Below, one piece after another: positions 9,570 to 18,971 of a stretch of 45,143 nt of DNA. The position numbers and the translations under genes were made by a program. The notes under the pieces are model-generated. The model did no database searches, had not been told where the DNA came from, and was given only the letters and a program-made list of their open reading frames with translations. Position 1 is the stretch's first letter; each line of letters begins with the position of its first letter. This stretch comes from Verrucomicrobiaceae bacterium (GTDB lineage Bacteria; Pseudomonadota; Gammaproteobacteria; Pseudomonadales; CAMLJR01): contig JAQGNY010000033.1 in assembly GCA_028293825.1 (NCBI GenBank), positions 1-45,143 of the forward strand, given 5' to 3'.

Positions 9570-9575
9570 TATAAT
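9570..9575 (+). promoter_or_regulatory. Candidate -10 box upstream of the truncated hemoglobin
   Basis: A perfect TATAAT 61 bases before the hemoglobin start, just after meaB ends. No good -35 hexamer is at 17 +/- 1 bases, though a TG lies close to an extended -10 position. Suggestive only. Confidence 0.35.
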
Positions 9576-9636
9576 CCCGCCCCGTTTATTCCTTCTTTTC
9601 GTTTGAATTCATTGCGCGCCAGTCGCGAGGTCAATC

Positions 9637-10068
9637 ATGCAAACTCCTTATGAATTACTGGGTGGCGAAGCCGGCGTGCGTCAGTTGGCGGATGTTTTTT
9701 ACGACGTCATGGATGAAATGCCGCAGGCCGAATCGATTCGCAAAATGCATCAGGCCAGCCTGACCGATGTAAAGCAAAAGCTGTTCGAGTACCTGTCGGG
9801 TTGGATGGGCGGCCAGCCGCATTACGAAACCAAATACGGCACCGTCTGTCTGACTAAGCCGCATCAACCGTTTCGCATTGGCCCGGCTGAGCGCGATCAA
9901 TGGTTGCAGTGCATGGATGAAGCGCTGCGCCGCGTTAATGCCAGCGATGAAGTGAAGGATATGCTAAAAATTCCGATGTATATGCTTGCCGACACCGTTC
10001 GCAATAATGATGGCAATACCTGTTCGACCGACAACCTGATCGCTACCGACGCGGGCTGCGCGCATTAA
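9637..10068 (+). CDS. Group II truncated hemoglobin
   Basis: Small heme protein with the two-over-two fold, proposed in this group to bind oxygen or detoxify NO and peroxide; the physiological role here is unknown. 143 residues. Group II marks: FYD with a B10 tyrosine at Y22, LFEYLSGWMGG (50-59), proximal histidine H76 in KPHQPFRI, and the G8 tryptophan W89 that defines groups II and III. The C-terminal tail carries two cysteines (TCSTDN and GCAH). ATG with GAGG six bases upstream. It appears to be a single-gene transcript between meaB and the membrane protein gene. Confidence 0.92.
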   Translation: MQTPYELLGGEAGVRQLADVFYDVMDEMPQAESIRKMHQASLTDVKQKLFEYLSGWMGGQPHYETKYGTVCLTKPHQPFRIGPAERDQWLQCMDEALRRVNASDEVKDMLKIPMYMLADTVRNNDGNTCSTDNLIATDAGCAH

Positions 10069-10093
10069 TCAGCGTTTTATACGCACTGCATCT

Positions 10094-10121
10094 GGCCCGG
10101 TTTTACGGTAGCATCCGGGCC
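10094..10121. repeat. Inverted repeat between the hemoglobin and membrane-protein genes
   Basis: GGCCCGG (10094-10100) and CCGGGCC (10115-10121) separated by 14 bases, perfect 7-bp arms. There is no T-run, so it is not a standard intrinsic terminator. It could be a hairpin in the mRNA or an operator. Confidence 0.55.
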
Positions 10122-10148
10122 TCGTTACAGCCACGCTAGGAATCTATA

Positions 10149-11849
10149 ATGCCGACGCAAGTCGAGCCAAAATTCGCGTACGAACCTCTCGTTGCAGCGT
10201 CGTTGATGCTGTTGTTTGGCGCCTTGGTGTGCGCACCGATGTTGTGGTACGGCGCCTCCAACGGCCACAGCATTATCTATAATCTGGTTTGGTTAAAAAG
10301 TTTTGCCGCGCAAATAGGCGCGGGCGATTGGTATCCACGCTGGTTGATGGATATGAATCACGGCGCCGGCAGTCCCGCTTTTTATTTTTACGGCCCGCTG
10401 CCATTTTATGTGGCTTCGCTGCCGGCGCTGTTGCTCGGTGGCAGCAAATTAACCGTGCAGTTAGCATTCGGCGAATGGCTCCTGATTGCGCTGTCGGGGA
10501 TGGCGTTTTATCGCTATGCACGCGGTCGCTTCGATGTGTTTTCCTCGTTATTTTGCGCCGCGTTATACATGGTGCTGCCGTATCACTTCGAAATCGATTT
10601 GTGGCGTCGCCAGGATATCGGTGAACTCGCAAATTACATTTGGATGCCGCTGGTTCTTTATTACACCGACAAAATATTCGAGGGTCGCGAAGCGATTGTC
10701 GGCCTCGCCTTCAGTTATTGTTTACTGATGATGTCGCATTTGCCCTCAGCGTTTTTGTTTTCGATCGCATTGGGATGTTATGTCGCGGTGATGCTATGGC
10801 ACCGCCATTCATGGCGTTATGTCGCGCGCTTTGCCGCGGCAATTTCAATCGGCATCGCGCTGGCTGCCGTGTATTGGGTACCGGCATTGTTCAGCGAGCA
10901 ATATGTGCGCGCGGAAAAATTATGGACGCCGTATTTCGATTTTCATAAATGGTTTTTCCCAATCAACGAATCGCCGCATCACGACGGCGATAGCCGCGTT
11001 TTTGCCGACCGGTTATTTACTGTGATTGGCGTCACCACGGCGATGTTTGCGCTGTTTTGGCTGGTTGCGTTTCGCTGGCGCAAAAAATTCGTCACCAAAC
11101 GCTTGTGGGGCATTCTCGCGCTGATGGGCGTCGCCTGGTTTTTGATGTCGTCATGGTCAACATTTTTCTGGGAAGCGGTACCCGAATTATGGAAGGTGCA
11201 ATTTCCGTGGCGCATTGCGATGGTGGTCGATCTCGCAACAGCGATTGCAGCCTTACATGCTGCGCATTGTCTATATGTGCATCGCGATCGTTTTTCCGCG
11301 TTTGCGCTCGTTGCAGCGATTGTGTTGCTGACCGGTTGTTTGTTTAGCGCACACGTCAAACATAAGTTGGATGCCTTCGATAATGCGTGGTGGGTGGTCG
11401 GTCGCGACAACGCCGTCCGCAACGGGTTGGATGCACCGGAATACACCACGCGCTGGAATCCGTCGCAATCGCCCGATACGAGTATTGAAATTGCCGGCCA
11501 GCCGCAAATTTATTTCGATACCGTGGCGGGAGATATCGACGTGACACGTTGGTCGCCGCGCAAGATTGAGCTGCAAGTGAATTTGGTCGAAGACAGCAGC
11601 GTGATGGTGCGGCAATTTTATTTCCCGAATTGGCGCGCACGAATTATTCACGGTGCGGCGGTCGAAGTAGCTCCATCGCCGACCAACGGTTTAGTAACGC
11701 TGGCGTTGCCGCGCGGAACGTATCGGCTGCAATTAGCGATGGTGCCGTTGCAGCAGGAATTAATCGGCTCTGCAATTACTGCCGGCGCGGTGGCGTTGTT
11801 ATTGGCTTGGACAGGTTGGCGTCGCCGCGGGCGCAAACGTCCGGCTTGA
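10149..11849 (+). CDS. Polytopic membrane protein, GT-C glycosyltransferase-like (PTPS-related family)
   Basis: 566 residues with about ten to twelve hydrophobic segments in the first 430, then a soluble region and a last membrane segment before a basic RRRGRK tail. After the first segment it has GDWYPRWLMDMNHGAGSPAFYFYGPLPFYV-type sequence (a D-W-x-P-R-W loop), similar to the large family annotated 'PTPS-related membrane protein', which resembles GT-C lipid-phosphosugar glycosyltransferases. RRQDIGELANYIWMPLVLYY is another conserved-looking loop. The C-terminal soluble segment is probably periplasmic and beta-rich (VMVRQFYFPNWRA). AGGA upstream of the ATG supports the start. Substrate cannot be told. 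It could also be a transporter, but no transporter motif is visible. Confidence 0.6.
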   Translation: MPTQVEPKFAYEPLVAASLMLLFGALVCAPMLWYGASNGHSIIYNLVWLKSFAAQIGAGDWYPRWLMDMNHGAGSPAFYFYGPLPFYVASLPALLLGGSKLTVQLAFGEWLLIALSGMAFYRYARGRFDVFSSLFCAALYMVLPYHFEIDLWRRQDIGELANYIWMPLVLYYTDKIFEGREAIVGLAFSYCLLMMSHLPSAFLFSIALGCYVAVMLWHRHSWRYVARFAAAISIGIALAAVYWVPALFSEQYVRAEKLWTPYFDFHKWFFPINESPHHDGDSRVFADRLFTVIGVTTAMFALFWLVAFRWRKKFVTKRLWGILALMGVAWFLMSSWSTFFWEAVPELWKVQFPWRIAMVVDLATAIAALHAAHCLYVHRDRFSAFALVAAIVLLTGCLFSAHVKHKLDAFDNAWWVVGRDNAVRNGLDAPEYTTRWNPSQSPDTSIEIAGQPQIYFDTVAGDIDVTRWSPRKIELQVNLVEDSSVMVRQFYFPNWRARIIHGAAVEVAPSPTNGLVTLALPRGTYRLQLAMVPLQQELIGSAITAGAVALLLAWTGWRRRGRKRPA

Positions 11850-11915
11850 AAAGCAGTTTGATTGCAGCGCTCTATTAAAGTCATTGCCACTAAATAACAA
11901 AAAGGTGATTACCGA

Positions 11916-13190
11916 GTGGAACAGCATTCCGATAACAAAAACTCAGTGGCGATCGACCTGCGCGAGTTTAAGGTCAGTTGGCGTTTTATTATTCTCGCGC
12001 TTATCGGCGTGGCTACATCCGCTTCGGTAATACCACTCTACGGTTTTGGCGCAATGGTAAAACCGCTTGAGGAGGCCTTCGGTTGGCGCCGCAGCGATTT
12101 AATCGCCACGGCTACGTTCGCGTATCTCGGCGCGATATTTTCGTCGCAGCTCGCTGGCGTGCTAAATCGACGCTATGGCATTAAGCCGGTGACGATTATT
12201 TCGCTGGTGGCGTTATCGCTGATGTTTTTGTTGCTGTCTCAGCTCGATTTATTCGGCAACTCAATTTGGATTCTTTACGGTTTATTTTTTCTGATCACCT
12301 TCGCGGGGGTCGGCACGTTGCAGGTCACTTGGACGCAGATAATTAATCTTTGGTTCGAAAAAAACCGTGGTTTGGCACTGGCGATCATTCTCTCCGGATC
12401 GGGATTTGCCGGTTTAATTCTGCCGTCGATGGTTACTGCCGCCGTTTCGGCTTGGAGCTGGCGGGCAGGTTTCATCGTCATGGCCGCGCTGCCGTTAATC
12501 ATTACGCTGCCATTGGCTTTGCTTTGGTTGTCATCGTCAAAAACTGCGCCAGTCGTTGCGCAAAATACCGCATCCGATCAAGTAGCACTGCCCGGCGTGG
12601 CATTTCGCACGGGCGTACGTAGCTGGCGCTATTGGGTAATTAATATCTCGATGGTATTGGTGTCCGCAGCGGTGATCGTCATGGTCATCAACACGGTGCC
12701 GATGCTGCAAGATAAGGGTTATTCCGCTGCCGAAGCCAGTCGGATTTTCGGCGCCTTGGGCGCGTCTCTTGTATTCGGCCGCGTGATGGTTGGTTATTTG
12801 GTGGATCGACTGTGGGCGCCGGGCGTTGCATTCGTGACACTGACATTGCCGGGCCTGGGCTGTTTATTGTTGGTCACGATGAGTGGCAATCCATCGCTGG
12901 TCGTTTTGGGTGTTGCAATGGTGGGCATTGGTGCTGGCGCTGAATTCGATCTCGCCGCATTTCTGGTTGCGCGCTATTTTGGCATGCGCGATTACGGCCG
13001 ATTGTTCGGTTTGCAGATGGCGATTATTTCCGCCGGCGTTGCGGTTACGCCGGCGGTTTCGGCATTGTTGTATCAGGTGTTTGGCAATTACGATTTCGTA
13101 TTAATGCTGAATACGATTTTGTTTTTGGTTGGCGCCGCGATTCTGCTTTCGCTGGGTCGTTATCCGCGCTTCGTAGCGGATACTCACTGA
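11916..13190 (+). CDS. Major facilitator superfamily transporter (monocarboxylate/oxalate-formate-like)
   Basis: 424 residues with twelve predicted membrane helices and a central cytoplasmic loop near residue 210 (SSSKTAPVVAQNTAS). The N-terminal half has FGWRRSDLIATATFAYLGAI and GVLNRRYGIKPV, the loop-2/3 motif of MFS carriers. WFEKNRGLALAIILSGSGFAG resembles the carboxylate-transporting branch (oxalate:formate or monocarboxylate carriers). The second half repeats the pattern with FGRVMVGYLVDRLW. GTG start with AAAGG upstream. Substrate unknown; an organic acid is a reasonable guess. The gene faces the patatin gene tail to tail. Confidence 0.8.
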   Translation: MEQHSDNKNSVAIDLREFKVSWRFIILALIGVATSASVIPLYGFGAMVKPLEEAFGWRRSDLIATATFAYLGAIFSSQLAGVLNRRYGIKPVTIISLVALSLMFLLLSQLDLFGNSIWILYGLFFLITFAGVGTLQVTWTQIINLWFEKNRGLALAIILSGSGFAGLILPSMVTAAVSAWSWRAGFIVMAALPLIITLPLALLWLSSSKTAPVVAQNTASDQVALPGVAFRTGVRSWRYWVINISMVLVSAAVIVMVINTVPMLQDKGYSAAEASRIFGALGASLVFGRVMVGYLVDRLWAPGVAFVTLTLPGLGCLLLVTMSGNPSLVVLGVAMVGIGAGAEFDLAAFLVARYFGMRDYGRLFGLQMAIISAGVAVTPAVSALLYQVFGNYDFVLMLNTILFLVGAAILLSLGRYPRFVADTH

Positions 13191-13230
13191 ATACTCGAAC
13201 ACTGCCTTCGATTTTTTTCGCCGCGCTAAT

Positions 13231-14400
13231 CTAACGTGGCGACTCAGGCGCGCGCGCTAAAAAGCTCGCAATTTCGCTAGCCTCGCTCATACCATCGCCA
13301 TAACCGAGCTCAATCATTTGCTGCACGAAGGGTCGCGTAAATAACAGGTAACTCGCGGCGTTGACGCCGCCGCTGTATTGACCGCTGCCGGTAATGCGCA
13401 GAAAAAACCGAATGCTGCGCGGTAATTCTTTTACATGTAACTCCGCAATCGTATCGATGTCTTGCGAAGGCGAAATAATATAGCACTCGACCGGCGCCAG
13501 TTTGCGCGACAGATTTTCGCGTTGTTCGGGCGGCAATAATTCGACTAACTCATTCACGCGTTCGAGTAATTCGATATCGGTTTCGAGGCTGTCGATAAAT
13601 GCGCTATTTAATAAATGGCCGATAACCTGACCGAATGCAGGACTTTGAATTTTTCGAATCGGTTTCGAATAATTTCGTTTGTGACCATTCGGCGGTACGA
13701 TCAATACGCGTTCTGCGCCCAGGTGCAATGCCGGACTGATCGGCGTGAGCTGTCGTAACGCGCCATCGCCGTAATAATTGCCATCGATTTCCTCCGGCGG
13801 AAATATGGTCGGAATTGCGGTCGACGCCATTAAGTGGTTTAACCGCAACTGTGTAGCGATACCGCTGCGACGCCAGCGTTGCCAATTCGCGTGATCGGGC
13901 CCGCCCTGAAAAAAACTCATCGACACCGCCTGCGTGTAGTTCATCGCGGTAACGGACACTGCGCGCAGATGACCCTGCTGAATGTGCGTGTCGATGCGAT
14001 CGAAATTGAGCGATTTCCCCAACAGTTTTCGCAGCGGCATATTGTCGAGTAACGCCACCGGTCGGCCGACTGAGATACCGGCGTTAAATAATGATGACAG
14101 TAGGCGAAAGGCATTGTTGGCGATATCGAACCAGTCGGCGCGATACACATGATCAATCGCAAGTCGTAACCACAATGATTCCAACCATTCGACGGCTTTA
14201 CAAAAATCATTCGCCTGCGTCGCCAATGCAACGGCATTGAGTGCGCCGGCCGAGGTGCCGCAGAGAATTGGAAAAGGATTATTCGGGCTGTCGCGCGTAA
14301 TGTGCGCGAGCGCTTTTAATACACCGACTTGATAAGCGGCGCGTGCACCACCGCCGGGCAGTAGCAATGCGGTGTGGTTAAGTGGATTGGGATTGAGCAT
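13231..14400 (-). CDS. Patatin-like phospholipase
   Basis: Predicted acyl hydrolase of the patatin/NTE/RssA class acting on phospholipids or other lipids with a Ser-Asp dyad. 389 residues. The oxyanion-hole motif PGGGARAAYQVGVLKAL is at 15-31, the nucleophile elbow GTSAG has Ser50, and the catalytic aspartate is D212 in YGDGALRQLTP. The C-terminal 170 residues are mixed helical with no motif I recognise. No signal peptide, so probably cytosolic or peripheral. It ends 40 bases from the MFS gene stop on the other strand and starts 48 bases after ppsR. Confidence 0.88.
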   Translation of the reverse strand: MLNPNPLNHTALLLPGGGARAAYQVGVLKALAHITRDSPNNPFPILCGTSAGALNAVALATQANDFCKAVEWLESLWLRLAIDHVYRADWFDIANNAFRLLSSLFNAGISVGRPVALLDNMPLRKLLGKSLNFDRIDTHIQQGHLRAVSVTAMNYTQAVSMSFFQGGPDHANWQRWRRSGIATQLRLNHLMASTAIPTIFPPEEIDGNYYGDGALRQLTPISPALHLGAERVLIVPPNGHKRNYSKPIRKIQSPAFGQVIGHLLNSAFIDSLETDIELLERVNELVELLPPEQRENLSRKLAPVECYIISPSQDIDTIAELHVKELPRSIRFFLRITGSGQYSGGVNAASYLLFTRPFVQQMIELGYGDGMSEASEIASFLARAPESPR

Positions 14401-14448
14401 CGCTAAAAAGGGTCGCAGCCAGGCTGGCCCTTAGTATAGACAGCGCTT

Positions 14449-15267
14449 TTAACGAATATGGTCGCGCAGTCCTTTTTCGGAGAGGATTTTGGTCGCGATT
14501 TCTTCGATCGACACGTGCGTGGTGTCGATAAATGGAATGCCGTTGCGATCGAATAACGCGCGTGCCATGCGTACTTCGTCTTCGCATTTCGCAATATTCG
14601 CGTAGCGCGAATTGGGGCGGCGCTCGTTGCGAATCGCACTGAGTCGCTCTGGATCGATGGTCAGCCCATACAATTTTGGGCGATGCGCCTGCAGTGGCTT
14701 TGGCACTTGTCCTGATTCGAGATCTTCATCGGTCAGCGGATAATTTGCCGCGTACACGCCGTGCTGCATGCCCATGTATAAACAGCTCGGTGTTTTGCCG
14801 CAGCGCGACACACCGACCAAAATAATTTGCGATTGATCGTAATGATTGATGCGCGCGCCGTCGTCATTTTCCAGTGCGTAATTCACTGCATTGATGCGCT
14901 GCTGATAGCGTAATTCCGTGGTGCGGCTGTGGCCGCGTCCGACCGTGAGCGCAGATTTAGCGCCGAGTGCTTTTTCGAGCGGTGCTAAAAACGTGGAGAA
15001 AATATCCATCAATACACCATTGCTGTTGGCGATGATGTCGCGAATCTGCTGATTGATGATGGTGTCGAAAATTATCGGCGGTGCGCCATCGCGCTCGGCG
15101 GCGTCATTAATTTTACCGACGGCTTGCAATGCTTTTTCTTCGGTATCGATGAACGGCAACACTGTTTTATCGAATTCCATCGTCTCGAATTGAGCGAGCA
15201 GGCTATGCCCCAGTTTTTCTGCGGTAATACCCGTGCTATCTGAAATGAAAAACGCGCTTCTTCGCAT
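14449..15267 (-). CDS. ppsR: Phosphoenolpyruvate synthase regulatory protein (bifunctional kinase/pyrophosphorylase)
   Basis: DUF299-family protein that inactivates PEP synthase by ADP-dependent phosphorylation of a threonine near its catalytic histidine and reactivates it by Pi-dependent dephosphorylation. 272 residues from ATG 15267, close to E. coli PpsR (277). The start [16 protein letters not shown] is the conserved N-terminus, and the P-loop-like [10 protein letters not shown] lies at about 150-160. An in-frame upstream extension of 42 residues is open but has no conservation and overlaps the ppsA promoter region. Divergent from ppsA, the same pairing as in E. coli, which supports the target. 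Confidence 0.95.
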   Translation of the reverse strand: MRRSAFFISDSTGITAEKLGHSLLAQFETMEFDKTVLPFIDTEEKALQAVGKINDAAERDGAPPIIFDTIINQQIRDIIANSNGVLMDIFSTFLAPLEKALGAKSALTVGRGHSRTTELRYQQRINAVNYALENDDGARINHYDQSQIILVGVSRCGKTPSCLYMGMQHGVYAANYPLTDEDLESGQVPKPLQAHRPKLYGLTIDPERLSAIRNERRPNSRYANIAKCEDEVRMARALFDRNGIPFIDTTHVSIEEIATKILSEKGLRDHIR

Positions 15268-15409
15268 GATTAATCGTCGCTGGTAAACGGGAGTTTTGCC
15301 GCAATTTTGGGTATCATTACCACCCCTTCCGGCCAGGGCACTGTAGCATAAGCGCGTCCGCGGATTGGACACACCCTGACAAATTCCACGCATTGCGGAG
15401 AGTACGATT

Positions 15410-17782
15410 TTGGCTGATTACGTGATCGGGTTTGAACGCCTGGGTATGGGAGACGTGGAACTCGTCGGCGGCAAAAATGCGTCGTTGGGCGAAATGATTA
15501 GCCATTTGGCTGGCGCGGGTGTTTCGGTACCCGGCGGTTTTGCAACAACTGCACAGGCGTATCGCGATTTTCTCGCGCAGAGCGGTCTCTACGACTGGAT
15601 TCACGAACAACTCGAAACGCTCGACATTGACGATGTAGTAAAGCTTGCCGAAGTGGGCGCGGCTATTCGTCGTCGCATCGTCGAAACGCCATTGCTGCCC
15701 GAACTTGAGCGCGCAATTGGCGAAGCATTTATCGCGCTGTCTGCTGGCAACGATAAAATTGCAGTCGCGGTGCGTTCGTCGGCAACAGCCGAGGATTTAC
15801 CCGATGCATCGTTTGCCGGTCAACAGGAAACCTTCCTGAATATCAGTGGCATCGATAATGTTTTGATCGCTGTGAAAGAAGTATTTGCGTCGCTGTTTAA
15901 CGACCGCGCCATTGCTTATCGCGAACATAAAGACTTCGATCATAAATCGGTGGCGCTGTCCGCCGGTATTCAACGCATGGTGCGTTCTGAAACTGGTTCT
16001 GCCGGCGTTTTGTTTACGCTCGATACTGAATCGGGTTTCGATAAAGTCGTGTTCGTTACCGCTTCTTACGGTCTCGGCGAAACCGTCGTACAAGGCGCGG
16101 TAAATCCGGACGAATTTTACGTTCACAAAGAAACTCTGAAAGCTGGTCGCCCTGCGGTGTTGCGTCGCAACCTCGGCACTAAAGCGATCAAAATGATTTA
16201 TGCCGACAGCAACAAGGCGGGACGCTCAGTAAAAACTGTCGATGTTGCCGATGAGTTGCGCTCGCGTTTTTGTATCAACGACGCCGAAGTAGAAGAGTTG
16301 GCGCGGCAGTCGTTAATTATTGAAAAACATTACGCCCGTCCGATGGATATCGAGTGGGCGAAAGACGGTGATGACGGCAAGCTGTACATCGTGCAGGCGC
16401 GCCCGGAAACCGTAAAAAGCCGCACCTCTAATACATTGATGGAGCGTTATCTGCTCAAAGAAAAAGGCACTATTTTGTGCGAAGGCCGTTCCATCGGTCA
16501 GCGCATCGGCAGCGGTCCGGTGCGCGTGATCAGCAGCATTTCGCAAATGGAACAGGTGCGTGACGGCGAAGTATTAGTTACCGACATGACCGACCCCGAT
16601 TGGGAGCCGGTAATGAAGCGCGCTTCCGCCATCGTGACCAATCGCGGCGGTCGTACCTGTCATGCGGCGATTATTGCGCGCGAATTAGGTATTCCCGCGG
16701 TCGTCGGTTGTGGCGATGCGACTGAAGTTTTGAAAACCGGAATGGACGTCACCGTCAGCTGTGCTGAAGGCGACACTGGTTTGATTTATGCCGGCCAGCT
16801 CAAATTCGATATCACCACCAACGATTTGCAAAATCTGCCTGACCTGCCGTTCAAAATTATGATGAACGTCGGCAACCCCGATCGTGCGTTTGATTTTCAG
16901 GCTTATCCGAACGCCGGCGTCGGTTTGGCGCGTTTGGAATTCATCATCAACCGCATGATCGGCGTGCATCCAAAAGCGCTGCTTAATTTCGACACGTTGC
17001 CGCGCGATGTGCGTATCAGCGTTGAACGTCGTATCGCCGGCTACGAATCGCCGGTTGATTTTTACGTCGAAAAACTCGTCGAAGGTATCGCGACCATCGC
17101 CGGCGCGTTTTCGCCAAAACGCGTCATCGTGCGTATGTCGGATTTTAAATCGAACGAGTATGCGCATTTGATCGGCGGCAGTTTGTATGAGCCGGCCGAA
17201 GAAAACCCGATGCTCGGTTTCCGTGGTGCATCGCGTTATATCTCCGAATCGTTTCGCGAATGTTTCGAATTGGAATGTCGTGCGCTGAAAAAAGTGCGCA
17301 ATGTCATGGGCTTTACCAATATCGAAATCATGATTCCGTTCGTGCGCACCGTCGGTGAAGCGCGTCAGGTGATTGAGTTACTCGCGGCTAATGATTTGCG
17401 GCGCGGCGAGAACGGTTTGAAAGTTATCATGATGTGCGAAATTCCCGCCAACGCATTGCTGGCCGAACAATTCCTCGAATACTTCGATGGATTTTCGATT
17501 GGCTCGAACGATCTGACGCAATTGTCGCTTGGTCTCGATCGCGATTCCGGTTTGGTCGCGCATTTATTCGACGAGCGCAACGACGCAGTGAAAGTGCTGT
17601 TGAGAAGTGCAATCAGCGCATGTAAAGCGCAGGGAAAATACGTCGGTATTTGCGGTCAGGGTCCTTCCGATCACCCGGATTTTGCGCAGTGGTTGATGGA
17701 GCAGGGTATCGACAGCGTATCGTTGAGCCCAGACTCGGTATTGGAAACCTGGTTGTTCCTCGCCGAAAAGCACGGCGCGTAA
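15410..17782 (+). CDS. ppsA: Phosphoenolpyruvate synthase (pyruvate, water dikinase)
   Basis: Makes PEP from pyruvate and ATP for gluconeogenesis. 790 residues, the E. coli length, and similar to it throughout. The N-terminal ATP-grasp domain has [11 protein letters not shown] and [21 protein letters not shown]. The central swivelling domain has [12 protein letters not shown] with the phosphorylated H418 and the adjacent threonine T416 that PpsR would modify. The C-terminal barrel has [51 protein letters not shown] and the catalytic cysteine in [13 protein letters not shown] start with GGAG nine bases upstream. The Rieske gene follows after 22 bases. Confidence 0.97.
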   Translation: MADYVIGFERLGMGDVELVGGKNASLGEMISHLAGAGVSVPGGFATTAQAYRDFLAQSGLYDWIHEQLETLDIDDVVKLAEVGAAIRRRIVETPLLPELERAIGEAFIALSAGNDKIAVAVRSSATAEDLPDASFAGQQETFLNISGIDNVLIAVKEVFASLFNDRAIAYREHKDFDHKSVALSAGIQRMVRSETGSAGVLFTLDTESGFDKVVFVTASYGLGETVVQGAVNPDEFYVHKETLKAGRPAVLRRNLGTKAIKMIYADSNKAGRSVKTVDVADELRSRFCINDAEVEELARQSLIIEKHYARPMDIEWAKDGDDGKLYIVQARPETVKSRTSNTLMERYLLKEKGTILCEGRSIGQRIGSGPVRVISSISQMEQVRDGEVLVTDMTDPDWEPVMKRASAIVTNRGGRTCHAAIIARELGIPAVVGCGDATEVLKTGMDVTVSCAEGDTGLIYAGQLKFDITTNDLQNLPDLPFKIMMNVGNPDRAFDFQAYPNAGVGLARLEFIINRMIGVHPKALLNFDTLPRDVRISVERRIAGYESPVDFYVEKLVEGIATIAGAFSPKRVIVRMSDFKSNEYAHLIGGSLYEPAEENPMLGFRGASRYISESFRECFELECRALKKVRNVMGFTNIEIMIPFVRTVGEARQVIELLAANDLRRGENGLKVIMMCEIPANALLAEQFLEYFDGFSIGSNDLTQLSLGLDRDSGLVAHLFDERNDAVKVLLRSAISACKAQGKYVGICGQGPSDHPDFAQWLMEQGIDSVSLSPDSVLETWLFLAEKHGA

Positions 17783-17804
17783 TAATCCTGTTAGCGCATT
17801 CGCC

Positions 17805-18116
17805 ATGCGCTTTTATCAGCTGGAAAAGTTCATCAATCTACACGACGGTTATCGCCGCGTGTTCAAGATTGATGAACACCAGCTGCTCTTGTTACAGCAC
17901 GATGGCGAGCGCCATTTATTCGAAGCGCAGTGTCCACATCGCGGTCATTCACTCGAAACTGCTCACATCGAAAACAACTGTTTGCGTTGTCCTCTGCACG
18001 GCTATCAATTTCAATTAAATGGCGGTCACGTGCGCGTGGTTAGCGAAGAACCATGTCGTCCATTGCGTTGTTATGAATTGGTCTATCGCGATAAAGATTT
18101 GGGCGTGCTGCTGTAA
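17805..18116 (+). CDS. Small Rieske [2Fe-2S] ferredoxin-like protein
   Basis: 103-residue stand-alone Rieske domain. Cluster ligands are visible: C43-P-H45 in CPHRGH and C62-P-L-H65 in CPLHGY, i.e. two cysteines and two histidines with normal spacing. No signal peptide or membrane anchor, so a soluble electron carrier or a subunit of an unseen oxygenase or nitrite-reductase-type complex. It probably shares a transcript with ppsA (22-base gap). The partner is unknown and no oxygenase gene is in the window. Confidence 0.85.
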   Translation: MRFYQLEKFINLHDGYRRVFKIDEHQLLLLQHDGERHLFEAQCPHRGHSLETAHIENNCLRCPLHGYQFQLNGGHVRVVSEEPCRPLRCYELVYRDKDLGVLL

Positions 18117-18131
18117 TACGCAATTTAATAT

Positions 18132-18899
18132 TTAACGAGTTATTGCAGAAGGCGCTTTCGCAAGTTGCTTATCGATACGCAAATAAATTTGGCTACCGGC
18201 TTTTGCGCCGCTGCTGATGCTGCCACCTTCGGCTGTCACCGGTTGTGGTAGTAACGCAACCCAGCTACCCAATTCGCCAACCAATGTATTCCCGTACACG
18301 CGACGCTCCTGATTTTCTTCACGCGTATAACTGACAGTAACCATTGCACTGCGATTGTTTTGTAAACGGATTTGTAGCGTCAGCGAGCGAATTTCCACCG
18401 GCGTATTATTAATTTCAACCCACCAGCCATTTTGAGTGTTAGCGCCGCCGCCACTGTTGTTATTGTTAGCGTCGTTGATATTGTTATTTACGCCCGCGCC
18501 TGAAACTTGTTGCGCTACCTGACTGTAATCGATCGATACGAAGGCACCTTCAACCGAGTCGATGGTGTAAGCGCCGCTGCTATTTGACGAGTAAGTAATG
18601 ACATTGGATTTTTCGTCGGCGGGCGGTTGTTCGCGCAGTTGCAAACGCAATCGCGCCGGCATCGGATCGATACGCGCTAATAGGTTGCTGACTTCGTTGA
18701 GTTGTTGTTTGCTACCGACGACAACTAATTTTTCCTGCACTAATTCCGCGTGCAATTTATCGCCGTAACTTTCATGAATCGTATCGACCACTTCTTGTGT
18801 GTTCGGCGTGTTCAAGTTAAAAACATGCACATCCGCGATGGCTGCATTCATCATTAGACACAGTAAGCCGGCAATAGAGATTTGCAGAGTTTTTTTCAT
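18132..18899 (-). CDS. Exported protein with secretin-N-like domain and Asn/Gly-rich linker
   Basis: 255 residues from the second of two close ATGs (18899), which has GAGG eight bases before it; the ATG at 18905 is too near the ribosome site. The signal peptide is clear (MKKTLQISIAGLLCLMMNAA, cleavage probably after AIA). Next comes a secretin-N/NolW-like fold: FNLNTPNTQEVVDTI, then VVVGSKQQLNEVSNLLARID, at about 25-80. An Asn/Gly-rich linker (NNNINDANNNNSGGG) and a beta-rich C-terminal part (WWVEINNTPVEI, LRID near the end) follow. It has no secretin pore domain, so it is not a full secretin. Function unknown; possibly a periplasmic accessory of a secretion or pilus system encoded elsewhere. 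Confidence 0.6.
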   Translation of the reverse strand: MKKTLQISIAGLLCLMMNAAIADVHVFNLNTPNTQEVVDTIHESYGDKLHAELVQEKLVVVGSKQQLNEVSNLLARIDPMPARLRLQLREQPPADEKSNVITYSSNSSGAYTIDSVEGAFVSIDYSQVAQQVSGAGVNNNINDANNNNSGGGANTQNGWWVEINNTPVEIRSLTLQIRLQNNRSAMVTVSYTREENQERRVYGNTLVGELGSWVALLPQPVTAEGGSISSGAKAGSQIYLRIDKQLAKAPSAITR

Positions 18900-18971
18900 T
18901 GCCATTCCCTCGCGATGAATTGTTCAGAGGCTAGCTTTGTCCAGGTACAAAATCCATTTAAAGACCTACAT

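Noticed and set aside
15268-15393. N-terminal extension of ppsR by 42 residues
   Set aside because: The conserved PpsR start ([12 protein letters not shown]) follows the ATG at 15267; the extension has no similarity and would run into the ppsA promoter region.
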